Source of the DNA: Prochilodus magdalenae
Lineage: Eukaryota > Chordata > Actinopteri > Characiformes > Prochilodontidae
NCBI GenBank assembly: GCA_024036415.1
Contig: JAMWET010002920.1
Coordinates: forward strand, 1,197,001-1,261,000
DNA: 64,000 nucleotides
Reading direction: 5' to 3'
Numbering within the stretch: position 1 is the stretch's first letter; the number at the start of each line of letters is the position of its first letter. Both the position numbers and the translations under genes were made by a program. The notes under the pieces are model-generated. The model was not told the origin of the DNA. It worked only from the letters and a program-made list of their open reading frames with translations, and made no database searches. This document shows positions 51,155 through 63,754 of this stretch, one piece after another.

Positions 51155-51840
51155 TTATGGTGCAAAAGTCAGACAATACTTCATTTATTCATTTCCAGTC
51201 AGAACGGCCCTTAAGTGCAAGTTACTGTTTATTGCAGTTTCAGGAAAAATTGCAGAAAACATTTTAGTTAAAAAATAAAAAAAAATTAAAACACAAATTA
51301 AAACACAAATTCTTGTTTTTAATCATTTAATGTGCCCACACCCTCACTTCATTACAACTTCTGTTTTTTCATGAGACTTTGCATTTCAATGTTTTAAAGA
51401 AATCTGCAAGTTAGCCTCAAGTTAGTTAATCTTAGAAGTTGGTTATATTTCCTCATGTTCAGTAAGATTGAATGCTGGACTCTGGGGTGATCAGGCCATT
51501 GATTTGAGAACATAATTAGCTTTGTTTCTTTTCTCAGTAATAGCTTCTTGGCTGTTAAACATCCTTTTAAACCCATAGCAATAATTGCCCATAGTAAACT
51601 GAAGAAAGTGCCGCTCTCTTTCACACATGAAATCTAATGGTGGTAGTTTGGTGATCTAGCAAGTCCTGTATAGCTATGACGACTCCCATTTTCTCTCCAT
51701 CATTTAATGATAGTTTGAACTCTTAAAACTCCGGCTTATTTTTCTTTGACTTTTCTTATGCAAGTGGATTGTCATGTATCTGATATTCTTCTGAAAAAAA
51801 ATTGCATAATGGTAATTTTTATTGGAAGTGAAACAATTTG
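51155..51840. mobile_element. Decayed Tc1-like DNA element
   Basis: Starts with ATGGTGCAAAAGTCAGACAA and contains CTTCATTACAACTTCTGTTTTTTC and CTCTGGGGTGATCAGGCCATTG, which parallel 27204-28265 in order. No coding capacity remains. Confidence 0.35.
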
Positions 51841-52048
51841 AAACGTGGTCTATCACTTTTGGACTGAAAACTAAACAACATGTTTTTCCCTTTCATTTCA
51901 AAGATACACGCTTTTGTTATAGCATTTGTGTTAGTGTGATGAATGTATCTGTGATTTGTAGAATGTGTCTGAAACGTTTCTTTCTCTTGTCAGGGCTCTC
52001 TGTCTCTGGGCTGGTGGCGTGTGGTAGGAGTTAGATCAAGCAGCCAAG

Positions 52049-55000
52049 ATGTCAAAGAGTGGGGACCCTCGGGACATCGATGAGGATGCCATCCTCAGGG
52101 GCCTCAGTGCCGAGGAGCTGGAGCAGCTCGATTATGAGCTTCAGGAAATGGACCCTGAGGTAAAGAACATACAGCCTATTTTTTAGAACACCTACCATGT
52201 AACTCACACAAGACTAGACTTGCTGCTCAACCTCCTTGTCAGAAATAATATTACAGTTCAAACTCATCCCACCTGCATCCAACTGTTTGGAAATTATAAC
52301 CCCAGTTTAATCTGCTTAAAGTAATTCTCATACTGGTCTATATAGCAGTTAAATTCTTCAAAAACCACAAAATTGTTGCTTTCAGAATGCAATCCTTCCG
52401 GCCGGCTACCGTCAGCGCGATCAGACCAAGAAGAGTCCAACAGGGCCATTTGACCGCAACGCACTACTGGATCACCTGGAGAAACAGGCGCTGGAACACG
52501 AGGACAGAGAAGACTTGGTGCCCTTTACTGGGGAGAAGAAAGGTACTGCAGCTACTGTCTTTGAAAGATGGAAGCAGACTAATAGAAATCTCTGAAAAAC
52601 TGAATCTCTGTATATTTCTGTAGGGAAGAAATTCATCCCAAAGCCTGGAACAGGACAGATCCCTATTGAGGAGCAGATCACACTGGAACCAGAACTGGAA
52701 GAAGCTCTGAAAAATGCTACAGATGCCGAAATGTGTGACATTGCGGGTGGGTGGGATCACAAACTGCCCAGCAGGTTTCTTATACCTACTGCCAGCATAG
52801 AATCCAGCCCATTTAAGATGTGTTATGTTCATTTCCATATGGGATTTCTAGTACTATGTTAGTGCTAAGCTAATGGTGGTGCACATTAACATTTTCCATT
52901 TTAGATTTAACATGTACATTTGAGGTTTATAAAGATGTGTTCAGGTTTAAATTAAAACCTACATATTCTATACATACAGACAGAATTTTTAAAGCCGTTT
53001 TCAAAATTGTTTAACATTTAAAGTGTCTTATTTTCTATGGTTTGGTTTTACAGTTTTTAGTAACAAGCCCTGGCATTGTGGTGTCATCTCTGTCTTCCAC
53101 ATGTAACGTTCATAATCAGTGATGTATGTTGGCCAAAAGACTAACAAGTTATTTATAATGTGCAAAATTCACAGTTCAGCTCTTGAAAGCCTAACCAATA
53201 GGGACTCACTTGGCTTTATGTGCCTAGATACCACAAAAGTCCTATATGGACAATTTTTATTTGGGTTGTTCAAGGTTTAATTGGGTTTAATTAAAGATGT
53301 ATTAAACTTACAGACATATAGATGATCAGGCCTTTAAGAAGGCCTTGAATATTACCCACTGCATAATACTAATCATTAATCTTTTGCTGACCCTTACCTA
53401 ACCTTCACATAATATCCATTTTACCTACCCTACCAGGAAGTCCACAGCCAGAGCTGCAGTCTCTTACACAGAGCCTTGTGTGTTATTATAAACCCTAAAT
53501 TATGTAGTCACCAGGAAAGCAAGTGACTAACTCTGGGCCTAGTTGGCTAAATATGAGTGTCCCTAGTGCAATCAGATAATTTTGAACAGGCTAAGATCTA
53601 ACACCACATTAATCCAGCAACTGCTATCCGCATATATACACCACAGAGTTTTTGAGAACACATCATAACATTTCACCATGGCCTACGTTTCACTAGTTTA
53701 TATTTGGATGGCTTTTAAAAGTAGTTTTACGTGTGAAAGAATGGTAGTCCTGGACTGGAGTATCACCATATGTGTCACCATGTATTACAGATGTGACTGC
53801 GCCAAGGCCATACCACGCAGTATCTGATTCCCATAGCTCAGCAACTCACCAAAATAAGCTGGCAAATGGCCACTGGGTTAGCATGAATGCAGAAAGAGAG
53901 AGGAGGGTTTTGGTGGGAGGGGTTGCTTAGGAGGTGCTTGACAGGTTTGAGGGTTGTCTGTGGCCTAAAGATATTTTATCATGCATCTGTATGGAAAAAA
54001 CAGCGGAAAGCGTTGAAACAATTTACGCTGGCCATTGTTTACTCTAAGCTGCAGTCACTCATGGCATTTTGAGTTTTCCCGACGGGTTGATATCACAGTG
54101 TAAATGTGTAACAGGTGGTCCGAAACATGCATTTGTTGCATCTAATAGTGTACTAATAGTACCTAAAGGTTCCCTACAGGAAACCTGGGGTCTCTAAATG
54201 TAACCATTAAAGCAATTCAAATTGGAAGCAATATCATCAGGATCTATTTTCAGTAAGGTACTGAAGAGTGGCACTGCTTTATCTTGTAAGGCTCGTGTAC
54301 TAGCATAGCCAGTACCCAAAGCGGACTCAAGCCTTTTCTTTTTAGGGTTCTTGCTGAACTGTTTGGTGGTGGGTTACTCTTTAGAGCAATTCACTGGGTG
54401 CAGATTAGCATGACAGGGCCTTTACTGAGAATACAGTTTTAATTCTGGACTGCATCCAGGTTGGGATTAAAGCTTCTTTACAGTTCCATCGTTCTTCCGT
54501 TCGAGTGTTTTTGTCACTGAAATCCGCATTGACCAAGCTGACGCGCGACTAAGCTAGCTTGGGATGCTCATGCTTTTATAAAAACGCAGCCAGTCCTGTT
54601 ATCTTTGTTCTTAATGGTGTTAGGGGGTTGTAACGTTGTTATTGTGTGAGTGTAAGCCGTACTGTAAAGGGAGCTGTCCCTCTGCCACCGTCACTCTACC
54701 CAAAAAGGCCTTTCCAGCAAATGGAAGTCTCTCCAAACAGGGCTGGAGGATCATGAGGGGCTTTTTTTTTTTTTAAAACACTGACACCTGGTGGTGGTGA
54801 TGAGTAACATGGGCAGTAGCCAACCACAGTGGAGGACATCATACTGCTGGAGCTTACTGAAGTTCAGTTTTGATTTAAAATCTTTCTCCTTTTTCACTTT
54901 TGAAATATGTCACATTGCACTACAAGCAATCTGTGTATTAACATCCAGATATGTGTTTTTTACTCCAGTGAAAAAAAAGTTACACTGTCTTTTATGTGTC

Positions 55001-56610
55001 TCTTTGCAGCCATTCTGGGAATGTACACACTGATGAGCAATAAGCAGTACTATGATGCCCTGGGTGCAACTGGCAGGATTGCTAACACAGAAGGCATCAA
55101 CAGTATGTCCGCATCTTGCATTAAAACGAGCAGTATTTAAGGTTGCATGATCTTCCGCATTGTTCAACAGTCTTTTAACCCAGCATGTTTGTGTGTCTGT
55201 AGGTGTGGTGAAGCCTGATGTGTATAAGATCTACCCTGATGAGCCTCCCAATGACACTAATGTTGAGGACACTCTGCACAGAATCCAGAAGAATGACAGC
55301 AGCCTGATTGAAGTCAACTTCAACAACATCCCGGTAATGGGATGCCATTGCTTACAGTTTTTATCCTCCAAAGTTATGCAAATCTGTCACTGGGCATCTT
55401 GCCTTGGCAGCATAGGCCACTCATGACAGTTTTTTATTTGGTTTTAGTTGTGTTTATATTAATATAACAACATTTTTTTTTTTCATATTTAATTGTTTTC
55501 TACCTAACAAATTTCTATGACGATTATGACTAAATTCTACTATTGCGCTGCTGAAGAGTACTTGCTATTTTATAAACCAAACTGATATTAGTTTGTTGGA
55601 TTTTTGGTCTAAAATGCTTCTTTTCAGAAAACAAAGGCCGTATTGTTTGCTTTGTCCTATAGGACATTCCCATCCCAACTCTGAAAGAGATCTTCTATGC
55701 TATGAAGCAAAACACCCATGTACAGACCCTAAGCATTGTTGCTACACGCAGTAATGACCCTGTGGCTCATGTGAGTACCCTTAGGTAACATTCCTAAAAC
55801 ATAAATACACATGAATTTAAATCTTCCTAGCATTTGTCCTTATTCCCTAATGGGATAAGCAGAGAAGTAAAATCACAAAATGATCCATTGAAATGCTTTC
55901 AGCATAATGCACAAAGAGCACAATATGTGGGAGTTTGGGTCCAAGCTGCAGGCTCGTCAGATTCAGGGTAAAGTGGAAATTCTTGAACTTGAAATTCCTT
56001 CTTCCTTTACTAATCAGGCAATAGCAGAGATGCTAACAGAGAACACTACACTGCAGAGCCTGAACATCGAGTCTAACTTCATCACTGCAGAAGGAATGAT
56101 GGCCATCATTAAAGCCTTGTCTGAAAACTCCACCCTTGCTGAAATTAAGATCGACAACCAGGTGAATCACTGAACCAGTTTAAACCACTTCTCTTTAAAC
56201 AAGCATTGCTGTGCTGCGGCTGTAACGTTGTCTTAATCTGTAGCAGAAAGCTCATTACAGTATAAAATGCACTTGGTGGTGTTACTTAAATGTTTTCATC
56301 TCGAATGTCCCCATACAGAGACAGAAGCTGGGTGACTCTGTGGAGATGGAGATCGCTGCTATGTTGGAAAACAATCCCAGCATCCTCAAGATAGGCTACC
56401 ACTTCACCCAGCAGGGCCCTCGTGCCAGAGCAGCCATGGCCATCACCAGAAACAACGACTACTGTGAGTATAGTTAATGGATTAATCATTTATTTAAATT
56501 TGGCCAGTCCCCAGTAATCAGGAATCAAAATGTATATACAGCTTGAGAATGTTATGTTGAACCTTGATTTTGTTTTTTCATGTCCAGTCCGCCAGCAGAG
56601 GGTAAGCTGA
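52049..56610 (+). CDS. tmod4: Tropomodulin-4 (TMOD4), muscle thin-filament pointed-end cap
   Basis: Nine coding exons: 52049-52159, 52386-52542, 52624-52746, 55010-55102, 55203-55333, 55663-55770, 56018-56161, 56319-56463 and 56588-56610 (TGA), giving 344 residues (human TMOD4 has 345). The N-terminal half, with [20 protein letters not shown] near residues 15-34 and [18 protein letters not shown], is the tropomyosin-binding and actin-capping region. Residues from about 165 form the leucine-rich-repeat cap ([34 protein letters not shown]). The protein caps actin pointed ends in sarcomeres. TMOD4 rather than TMOD1-3 is supported by [14 protein letters not shown] spacing, the short C-terminus and the VPS72-SCNM1 neighbours. 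The exon with the start codon begins at an acceptor (TTGTCAG|GGCTC) at 51994, so at least one 5' non-coding exon lies upstream. Confidence 0.96.
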
Positions 56611-56776
56611 ATCAACGGCTGCAAAGGTCTTTTTTGGAGCACTCGACAGTCGGTTACACAAACTGTCCTGCTTTGCCTTAACCATTCATCACCTCTCATT
56701 GTGGATATCATTGACTCCAACCCTGCTCCTATTTTTGTAGACACTGGATTTCATCAAGCCGAATGATTTCTGACTG

Positions 56777-56928
56777 AATAAAGATCATGTGCCTTAAATT
56801 GATCTGAGTTTGTAAACTTGTAAAAAGACACTATTTGATCATATCTTGAGTCATGGATTTTTTTTTCTTTTTTTTGTTGCAAAATGGTGCTTCTAACAAA
56901 AACAAGTTCTGTATATATTTTAAATAAA
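56777..56928 (+). terminator. TMOD4 polyadenylation signals
   Basis: AATAAA hexamers at 56777-56782 and 56923-56928, about 170 and 315 bases after the stop codon. The second is followed by T-rich sequence. Confidence 0.7.
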
Positions 56929-56929
56929 A

Positions 56930-58357
56930 CATTATCTTCTTCATTGTCTTCACGGTTTTGTTAAACTGAGTTTATTAAAAAAGTGGTGTGCCAGTACCAA
57001 CCTGCTCTAAACAGATTTACCAAAACCCTGCCATATCTGATTTCTGGAATTTGATAACAGGTATTGTGTGTTAGTTCAACACTGTAGACAAGCTGCAAAT
57101 CGGTAAAACAAGCAGCACTGTATTGATCACTAATGATTACACTATGTATAATGTCCTATCTAATGGCACACCAGTACATAGATAATTCATGAAAAATAAC
57201 TAATAAACAATCACTTTTATTTATTCTTAGAAATACATTTACATATCCACCAGTCTATTTATTCTCACAAATACATTTGCTGCTTAGCAGCAATAGTCAG
57301 AATGCTGCTATAAGCAGGCAAAAAATCCATGTGTTTATTAACATACATTAGGAGTTTGTTAGCATACATTACACAAGTTCCAAAATAGTTTCAGGTTTTA
57401 TTTCAAGCATGACTGACAGCACAACTTCATAACTAAGTGGGGAGCGCACCCTCTCTGTGCTCTGTTAATAGTGATGAACCATTGTGTGAGGAGTTCATTG
57501 TGAAGACAGAGCTTGTTACCGTTGAGCCCTTTGAGCTCAGCTCAGTCGGAACTATTCAATTCCCCACCATCGCTCTCCCTGATCCTCTGCCACCTCCCTA
57601 TTTATACCTACAGACTAGGAGACGTGAAAGCCAGTACCATGGGACTGAGTTACAGAGCTCCAAATATAACTCTTGACCAGGTCAGGAGAGAAGATTTAGG
57701 TTCCACCTTTGGAACAGCTGCTAGCCTCTCAAGACGTTCTTTGAAGGACCTGTGGCTATATCCACAGCTATACCTTACTCTCAACATGTAACAAGCAAGC
57801 AACAAACAAAATGATGTTTTCAGAACATAATTTGATTGTTTTTTGAAGTTTGAAGTTTCAGTTACAGCTTGATTGATGTACTGTGTATTTTGTTTCTTAC
57901 CACTTACAGGCTGTCATGGTCAAATTTAGAGGGCAGCAGTGGCATTATATATACACACCCCACTGTGGCATTTGGCACAGGATCCAGAGCTGTGATTTAA
58001 GAGCTCTAATGCCATATCTGATTCTGTTCTCCATTTGTGATCTCTCATGGTGCAAGGACATATTCTAACAAAGAGTCTCTTACCATGGACAAGCAACTCA
58101 TCTGATATCAACGTGCTTCGAGCAAGCACCTTTTTGAGAAGCAACATTATTCATATGTTAACAACACAGCTGTTAGGGGTTGAAACATGCTTCCTCGTTG
58201 GATAGCAATTGTGTCCGGTGTGCCTCTTTTCCTGTTCTGTGTCTTCTGAATGTACAGTGTTATGCAGAACAGAGGGTATTCAGAGGAAGCAGAGAAGAAA
58301 AGAAAGAAATCTTGTCCAGACTGCATAATGTTGCTTGGAGTTTCTTCCCGGTGCAAT
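56930..58357. other. Convergent intergenic DNA between TMOD4 and SCNM1
   Basis: Tail-to-tail space between the two genes, including the SCNM1 3' UTR. Several TTTATT words (AATAAA on the minus strand), for example near 57217 and 57256, could end SCNM1. A GC-richer part at 57430-57790 contains a 79-codon frame with no recognised domain. Confidence 0.5.
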
Positions 58358-60920
58358 CTATGTACTTTCACTAGAGGGCAGTAGTGGGACTGGTTCTTCC
58401 TCATCTGAATCAAACTCCACATTTTCATCTTTTACCCATTTACCACTTGGGTCCTGTAGCCATCCAGCACTAAAACGAAAAAGGCATTTAAAATTAGTAA
58501 CAGTAATTCTCAGAAGACATAGCTTAATCCTGATTCTTCTGCTCTGTGTTCAGAGAGATACAACAGACCAAAAGATCTCATTCCAAATAGACTATGTAAA
58601 CTCTGAACACCACATATCTGTTAAACATCTATTTAGGTTTAATTAATATGGCCATAAACATATATTTCAAACCAACACACATTTCACTTTTTTTTTTATC
58701 AACTGGATGTTCAAACCATTGGTTTAATGTGCTCATACTAAATTTGAAATGAATATGTGCATCAGAATCTTTCCTGTTAAGATTAGACTCAGTTGATATA
58801 GTAAAATGGATAAATGATGTTATACCTTTTTAATTTGAGGTAGTGTTCTAGTTCCCTGCGTCTCTGCTCTGTCAGAGGCTCAGACTCAGACAAACTAGCT
58901 GGCTTGGACTTTTTCTTCATTTGTTTTTCAGCCTGCCCCTGGTTTTGATTTGCTGAAGAGAACATACAACAAATACATAAGTGATAAATAATAAAACTGA
59001 CTGAGCAAATGAGGCTCTACTAAAATAAAATTATTTAATAATTAAAAAAATAAAATAAAACAGACTTACTATCACCATAAGTAGGTTGTTCTGGGTTGTT
59101 CTTGCCAATCGCCATATAGCTTTGAGCGACACATTTGCCACTCACCGGAGCACTGAATCCTGCAGTAATGTTCTCAGATCGTTCACTTAAAAACAGTGAC
59201 AAACAGAGAGATGCTAACTAACAGGAAAGTGGTACAAATTCAGTTAACTTAGTTAACATTACTTAACTGATAGCCATGATTTTAATAAGGGAAACCTGTT
59301 AAGACATATAGAGGCAACTATGGTGCACACATCTAGTAGCATTCAAATATGTCTAAGCAAAATACTTTAGGTGCATCTTTATCTCACTCATCCACTAAGC
59401 GGAACAGCAAGCTCATTCAGTCTTTCCAGCTTTAGCTCACTTAAGAGAAAAACTTTTCAGATTGCCTTATTTTCCATAGAACTAGGTTCAGTGTAACCAT
59501 AAATCATCACCGTGCAACAATGGAAGCCTATGTAGAGGAATTTTGCCTATTCATAATATTTGTTTCTTTTTATAATAAACAAAACAAGACATGTACATGA
59601 CAACTTTTTACCTTGCCTTTTTATGGCAGCTGCTGTAAGGAACGGATCTTAGCAAGGCATGGTGGGTAATTTTTCTTGTCTGTGTGAGCAACGGTGCTGA
59701 GCTCCCAGCTTCCTAAGAACATATACATACATATAAATATCTGACATCACTTATGAACAACTATACATAAGGTACAAGGCAGGGCCAGAAATGACAATAT
59801 GCTATATGCTTACCAGCTGGTCTTCTTCTTTATTAACATATTCTTGATGTCGTCTCTTAATGGTTTCATTTTGAAGTCGAGATTTTCTGCCATAAAACCA
59901 TTTTAGACCTGGACAGTGGAGGACCCAAAAGGACTGTAATACGGACATGCTCTGATGTATAAAGCCAGAAGGGCTGGATAAAACAATCTAAAATCTCACC
60001 TTCAAGGTGACGCTTTCCCTTTCTGTGTATGGTCAGCATATCCACGGTGTCGAAAACGGGACGATGCGAACACACTAAACAGCTGTACCTACAAAGTCCA
60101 AATGTTTAATACATTCGATCAGATTAACACATACATCCACAAATACACACAAACTGTACAAGATCACATGTGCATAGCTTCAGTTTTTTACCTAGAAATG
60201 CCTGCCCGAAAGCACTGGCATGCTTGAATAATCCACAGGAAAACTATTTTTTGTAAAACTCTAGATCTAAATCCATGCTGGCCACAGGCTTCTAAATAAA
60301 TGTGCACAGCAGAAAAGGAAACACACTGTAGCACTAGGTGGATGGATGGATGGACGGACGGACATACGGACAGATGGATACTTTATTGATCCCGCAGGAA
60401 ATTTACCGAAAACTAAAGTAAAAACTGGAGCAAACGCACCAGCCATTCCTTCTGCTTGCTGATGTCAAACGTGGCCAGCGTTAAACCACAGTCATGGGGG
60501 TTTATTTAGATGAGACGTTCACAGCTGCAAAATTCTTGATACGCTTCGCCTCAAGTCACATCAACATGCAGCATACATAGTGTTAGCTATTGTTATACGA
60601 CCTTCCATTTTTCATCAGAGTCGCCTCGTCCTCGGGAATAAAGTTGGACAATAAATCTGCAACACGTCGTTTCTACAGGGACAAAATACTTCAGTCAGCT
60701 GTGGACTGGTATACATGTATGTAATATAAAGTACTTAGCTAGCAAGCTAACTAATGTTAGCCACAAACAAAACAGAGATAGCAGTGACTTAACGTTACAT
60801 GACCAATATAAAAACATCTATCATATCCACTACTTAACGTATAATCAGTACATAAATAAATCCGGTTACCTTTAGAATATTTAGTTGACTCTGATCATCA
60901 CCTTCCCGTTTGAAAGACAT
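58358..60920 (-). CDS. scnm1: SCNM1, zinc-finger splicing factor
   Basis: Eight coding exons on the minus strand, in order: 60920-60870, 60672-60602, 60088-60000, 59908-59814, 59712-59612, 59185-59070, 58952-58826 and 58469-58358 (TAG), giving 253 residues (human 230). The start reads SFKREGDDQSQLNILKKRRV, nearly as in human. A single C2H2 U1-type zinc finger spans residues 44-68 (Cys44, Cys47, His62, His68; GYSCLVCSHRPVF-type). Later parts are a Lys/Arg-rich middle, LTEQRRRELEHYLKLK, and an acidic end with GWLQDPSGKWVKDENVEFDS. In mammals SCNM1 is a U12-type (minor) spliceosome protein first found as a modifier of Scn8a splicing. The donor after exon 2 is GTCGTA, weak but required by frame. 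It is head-to-head with LYSMD1, as in human. Confidence 0.95.
60338..60420. repeat. GATG-repeat tail and LINE-like 3' end (SCNM1 intron 2)
   Basis: Short (GATG)n/(GACG)n units are joined to GATACTTTATTGATCCCGCA and GGAAATTT. This combination is characteristic of 3' ends of RTE-type fish retrotransposons such as Rex3, as I recall them. Only the 3' end is present. Confidence 0.55.
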
Positions 60921-61854
60921 TTTTAATGCACATTAGCTAAGATGCTAGCTGGCCTCCGCACTTTCTGTTTGCACTGAGGGACTCGCGGAGCAGGGCGGAA
61001 CCATGGCAACGCCAGATTAGTTTAGCCAGCGCATTAGGCTAATGGCTATCCCCCAACCTCAACAAACTAAAACTAGCAGCTGTAATTAGCATTTACAATA
61101 ACCGGCATTGCCGGTTAACACAAATACACGTGAAAGACGCCGAGCCACGTTCCAGGTAACGCTGAATTAATGAACTACTCACTAGGTTTAACAGGAGTAA
61201 AGCCGTACACTCCTTTTATTACGAAGTTCGGTAAACCGGACACAAGCAAGTTAGCAAGGAAGCTAAGCACGCCTATCGGTGTTGCGCAAATTAGACAGCT
61301 GATGTGTAGCGTTATCTTACTAGCTACCGTGCTTCCTGTTACACAGATAAAGTTGGCTAGCCATGTTGTAAACAACGGCTAAAATAATTGCAGGTCGTCG
61401 GTCTGCTGTCGACTAAGCTACAGTGCGTAGTCATGTTCTGGTTAACACTGGTACCGTGTCTTCTAACTTACTTACTAACTTACTCTCATTGTAGATTCTT
61501 GGCTAACTCGCGTTACACTGCTAGCTAGTGTTATCTGTTCAGCTGTGAAGTGCATTGTTAGTATAACAAATAATGGAGTCAACGCTGGAGAAGTAAGCAA
61601 CTTCTCTCTGCTAAGAGCTTTGAGGGATTGTGAGCACGGAGCAGTAAGACTTGGATCTGTTGTAACGTTAGCTGCCACGTATTTGGCAGCCAAGTGGTTT
61701 TATTACCTAGTTTTTGCTGAGCTAGATAACTTTACAATACAATACAAATCGGTATGCGGCAGCCATCGTGTTGTTTCACATGCTAAGATTCGTCATACTC
61801 ATACGGGTAATTTTAAGATCTGCTAAGAGTCAGCAGTCATTTATAAAACTCGCC
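60921..61854. promoter_or_regulatory. Bidirectional promoter of SCNM1 and LYSMD1
   Basis: The two genes start 934 bases apart on opposite strands. The segment lacks an evident TATA box, is CpG-enriched near 60960-61150, and carries an RFX X-box-like site (GGAACC-AT-GGCAAC, 60997-61010, one mismatch to GTNRCC-N(0-3)-RGYAAC). It also has many GCTAGC, GTTAGC and AACGTTA words. The two 5' ends are not visible, so part of the segment is 5' UTR. Confidence 0.6.
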
Positions 61855-62435
61855 ATGTCCTTGGACCCTGCATCTTCACTGACTGGGGCACATGGCCTCC
61901 TTCGCGGGCAGCGTACAAAGTCGTATGGCAGTCTGGTGACGTCCTCATTATCGCCAGTCAGGCAAAAACGAATTGAACATGAAGTTCAACCGGGAGAGAC
62001 TCTGCAAGGACTTTCACTGAAATATGGAGTGTCCGTAAGTAAGAGGTTTACTTGCTCTCTATAGAACTGACTAATGGCTAATGTGTTTTTTTCCCCCTTT
62101 TGACCTAATCTGCACGACCTCTTGCAGATGGAGCAAATCAAACGGGCAAACAGACTGTACACCAACGATTCAATATTCCTCAAGAAGTTCCTCTCTATCC
62201 CTGTACTGACAGAGTCGCTGTCGTTTACTGATGAGCATGAGCTACTGCAAGAAGTGCCAAGTCAGGAAGATCGTAACTCCCAGCAACAGATTCCTGCTGG
62301 GAATGGCCATACAGACTCTCAAAGTCAAGAAGTGACTTCAGATCTCTCTCCAACAGACTATTTAAAAAGGATGGACAGTTTGATTAATCAGTCAAAGGAA
62401 GCAGCCGTAAAAACGTGCCAAGAGGGAGATAAACA
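61855..62435 (+). CDS. lysmd1: LYSMD1, LysM-domain protein (5' part; runs off the window)
   Basis: Two coding exons: 61855-62034 and 62128-62435, 162 codons so far, the second ending in phase 2 at a consensus donor (AACA|GTAAGT). The start ATG (CGCCATGT) is chosen by alignment to the family start; the frame is open further upstream. The region RSYGSL-type/SPVRQKRIEHEVQPGETLQ leads into the LysM domain, which spans the intron (about residues 40-84; GLSLKYGVSMEQIKRANRLY, then NDSIFLKKFLSIPVL). LysM folds bind N-acetylglucosamine polymers in bacteria; the role of animal LYSMD1 is unclear. The remainder, expected to contain the conserved C-terminal tail, was not found before 64000. Confidence 0.93.
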
Positions 62436-62744
62436 GTAAGTAAAAGTCAGTAACTAATAGCTTACAATGAACTTTTTTCATTGTAAACACATTTATGTCA
62501 TACCTATGCTATTGCGCTTGTTTAACACATCACTTAGATTCGCCATCTCAGGACACCCTGCAGTAACACTTTACTGTAGGATACTGTTCAATTGGCTATA
62601 TAAGAGGTGTGCAATATGGCAAATATATAACAACTATAATAAAACTGACCGATGCACAGTCTGTGGCAGTATATAATTTAATCAAACATCTGATTAAAGG
62701 TACTATCAAACTCTGAATACAATGATTTATGATTCAGTATTTGG

Positions 62745-63754
62745 TAGGGCTGTACCTAACTCTAAATTTTGTCAGTCGAATCAGATTCAATCGCCCTGGC
62801 CAACGATTTGACTATTCGCTCGGGAACATATTTCTGAACTAAAAGAGACATGGCATATGAGGAACGATCTGAATTGGAGCCTGATTTTATTACAGAATAT
62901 AGTGTCGGGCAGCAAGCACGTATTTATGCTAAAAATTAACGCTCATAGCCTGTCTTTTTAATTTCACTTTTAACAGCTTCTTCAGTAAGATTACCCTTTG
63001 TCTTTCATCTCTCATAAATAATGAACTGCTAAATAAAACCAAATTAGTCAATATTTAAATAATTTTTAGATGAAAAGAAGAATGGTTGACCTATAATTTT
63101 TATATTACCCACGCTGAAATAATTATTTATTGTTTATCGGCTGACATATTTATTGATTGCACTTACATTTAAATAAAAATAATCTTGGCTGTAAACAACT
63201 AAATAAAAATATCTGTAATTTAGGTTCTAAAATAATGGAATTATAATAAAATAAACGTCTTCTGTCCATTTTTCCTTCACCGCAAACAGCCATTATGTCT
63301 AAAACGAAAGTCACTCGTTTGAAGCAGTGTTCGATGTCTGATTAAATGATGAGCAGAATTAGCTTTAATTTGTTCGGATTCTCTTTTTCAAAAGCTCCTC
63401 CAGACTTTTTCTGAGACATCGTTCCACCTGTGTTTCTCAGCTTCACAGCTTTAGCTTCCTTCGACGGTGAACCGCCAGCATGCGTTGTCACCTGGATTTA
63501 ATTTTTTAGCAAGCATGCGCCATAGCCCAGCTAGAACTTAAATATATGTTTATTATTTCCCTTTTAATAATTATTAAAATGTCTTTTTAAATTCTTAAAG
63601 TTCTTTTGCAATTTTGTAAGCTTTTGTCTGTTTTCCAAAAAAAACAAAACCCCAAAAAAAAGGTCACTGTTGTCAGTCAACTTAAAGGTTCTCAGTCGAC
63701 GTAAAGGGTCTCAGACTGACGATTCGACTCGTCGACTTCTAGAGGGCAGCCCTA
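62745..63754. mobile_element. Non-autonomous hAT-like element in LYSMD1 intron 2
   Basis: A 1010-base segment begins TAGGGCTG and ends CAGCCCTA, an 8-base inverted repeat typical of fish hAT elements. It is flanked by GTATTTGG (62737-62744) and GTATTTGT (63755-63762), an 8-base target duplication with one mismatch. Both ends carry inverted subterminal AGTCGAATC/GATTCGACT words. There is no transposase frame. The interior is AT-rich. Confidence 0.8.

Larger units (their letters stand above)
43244..51993. other. VPS72 3' UTR and 8.7-kb intergenic DNA before TMOD4
   Basis: No AATAAA was found close to the VPS72 stop; the first clear one is at 44391-44396. The interval holds a repeated 85-base segment (43.86 and 45.03 kb), a Tc1-like remnant (49.1-49.96 kb), a (CT)n array and a second Tc1-like remnant (51.16-51.84 kb). 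A GA-rich then GC-richer stretch at 46340-46481 ends in a perfect donor (GTGCAG|GTAAGT) and could be a 5' non-coding exon of TMOD4. This is a guess from position. Confidence 0.5.

Noticed and set aside
51994..52048. Coding start upstream of the TMOD4 ATG
   Set aside because: The 5' part of this exon does not extend the conserved N-terminus; the ATG at 52049 matches the family start.
57437..57791. 79- and 92-codon frames between TMOD4 and SCNM1
   Set aside because: Overlapping frames with no known domain, no splice support and no place in the conserved human gene order; probably chance in a GC-richer stretch.
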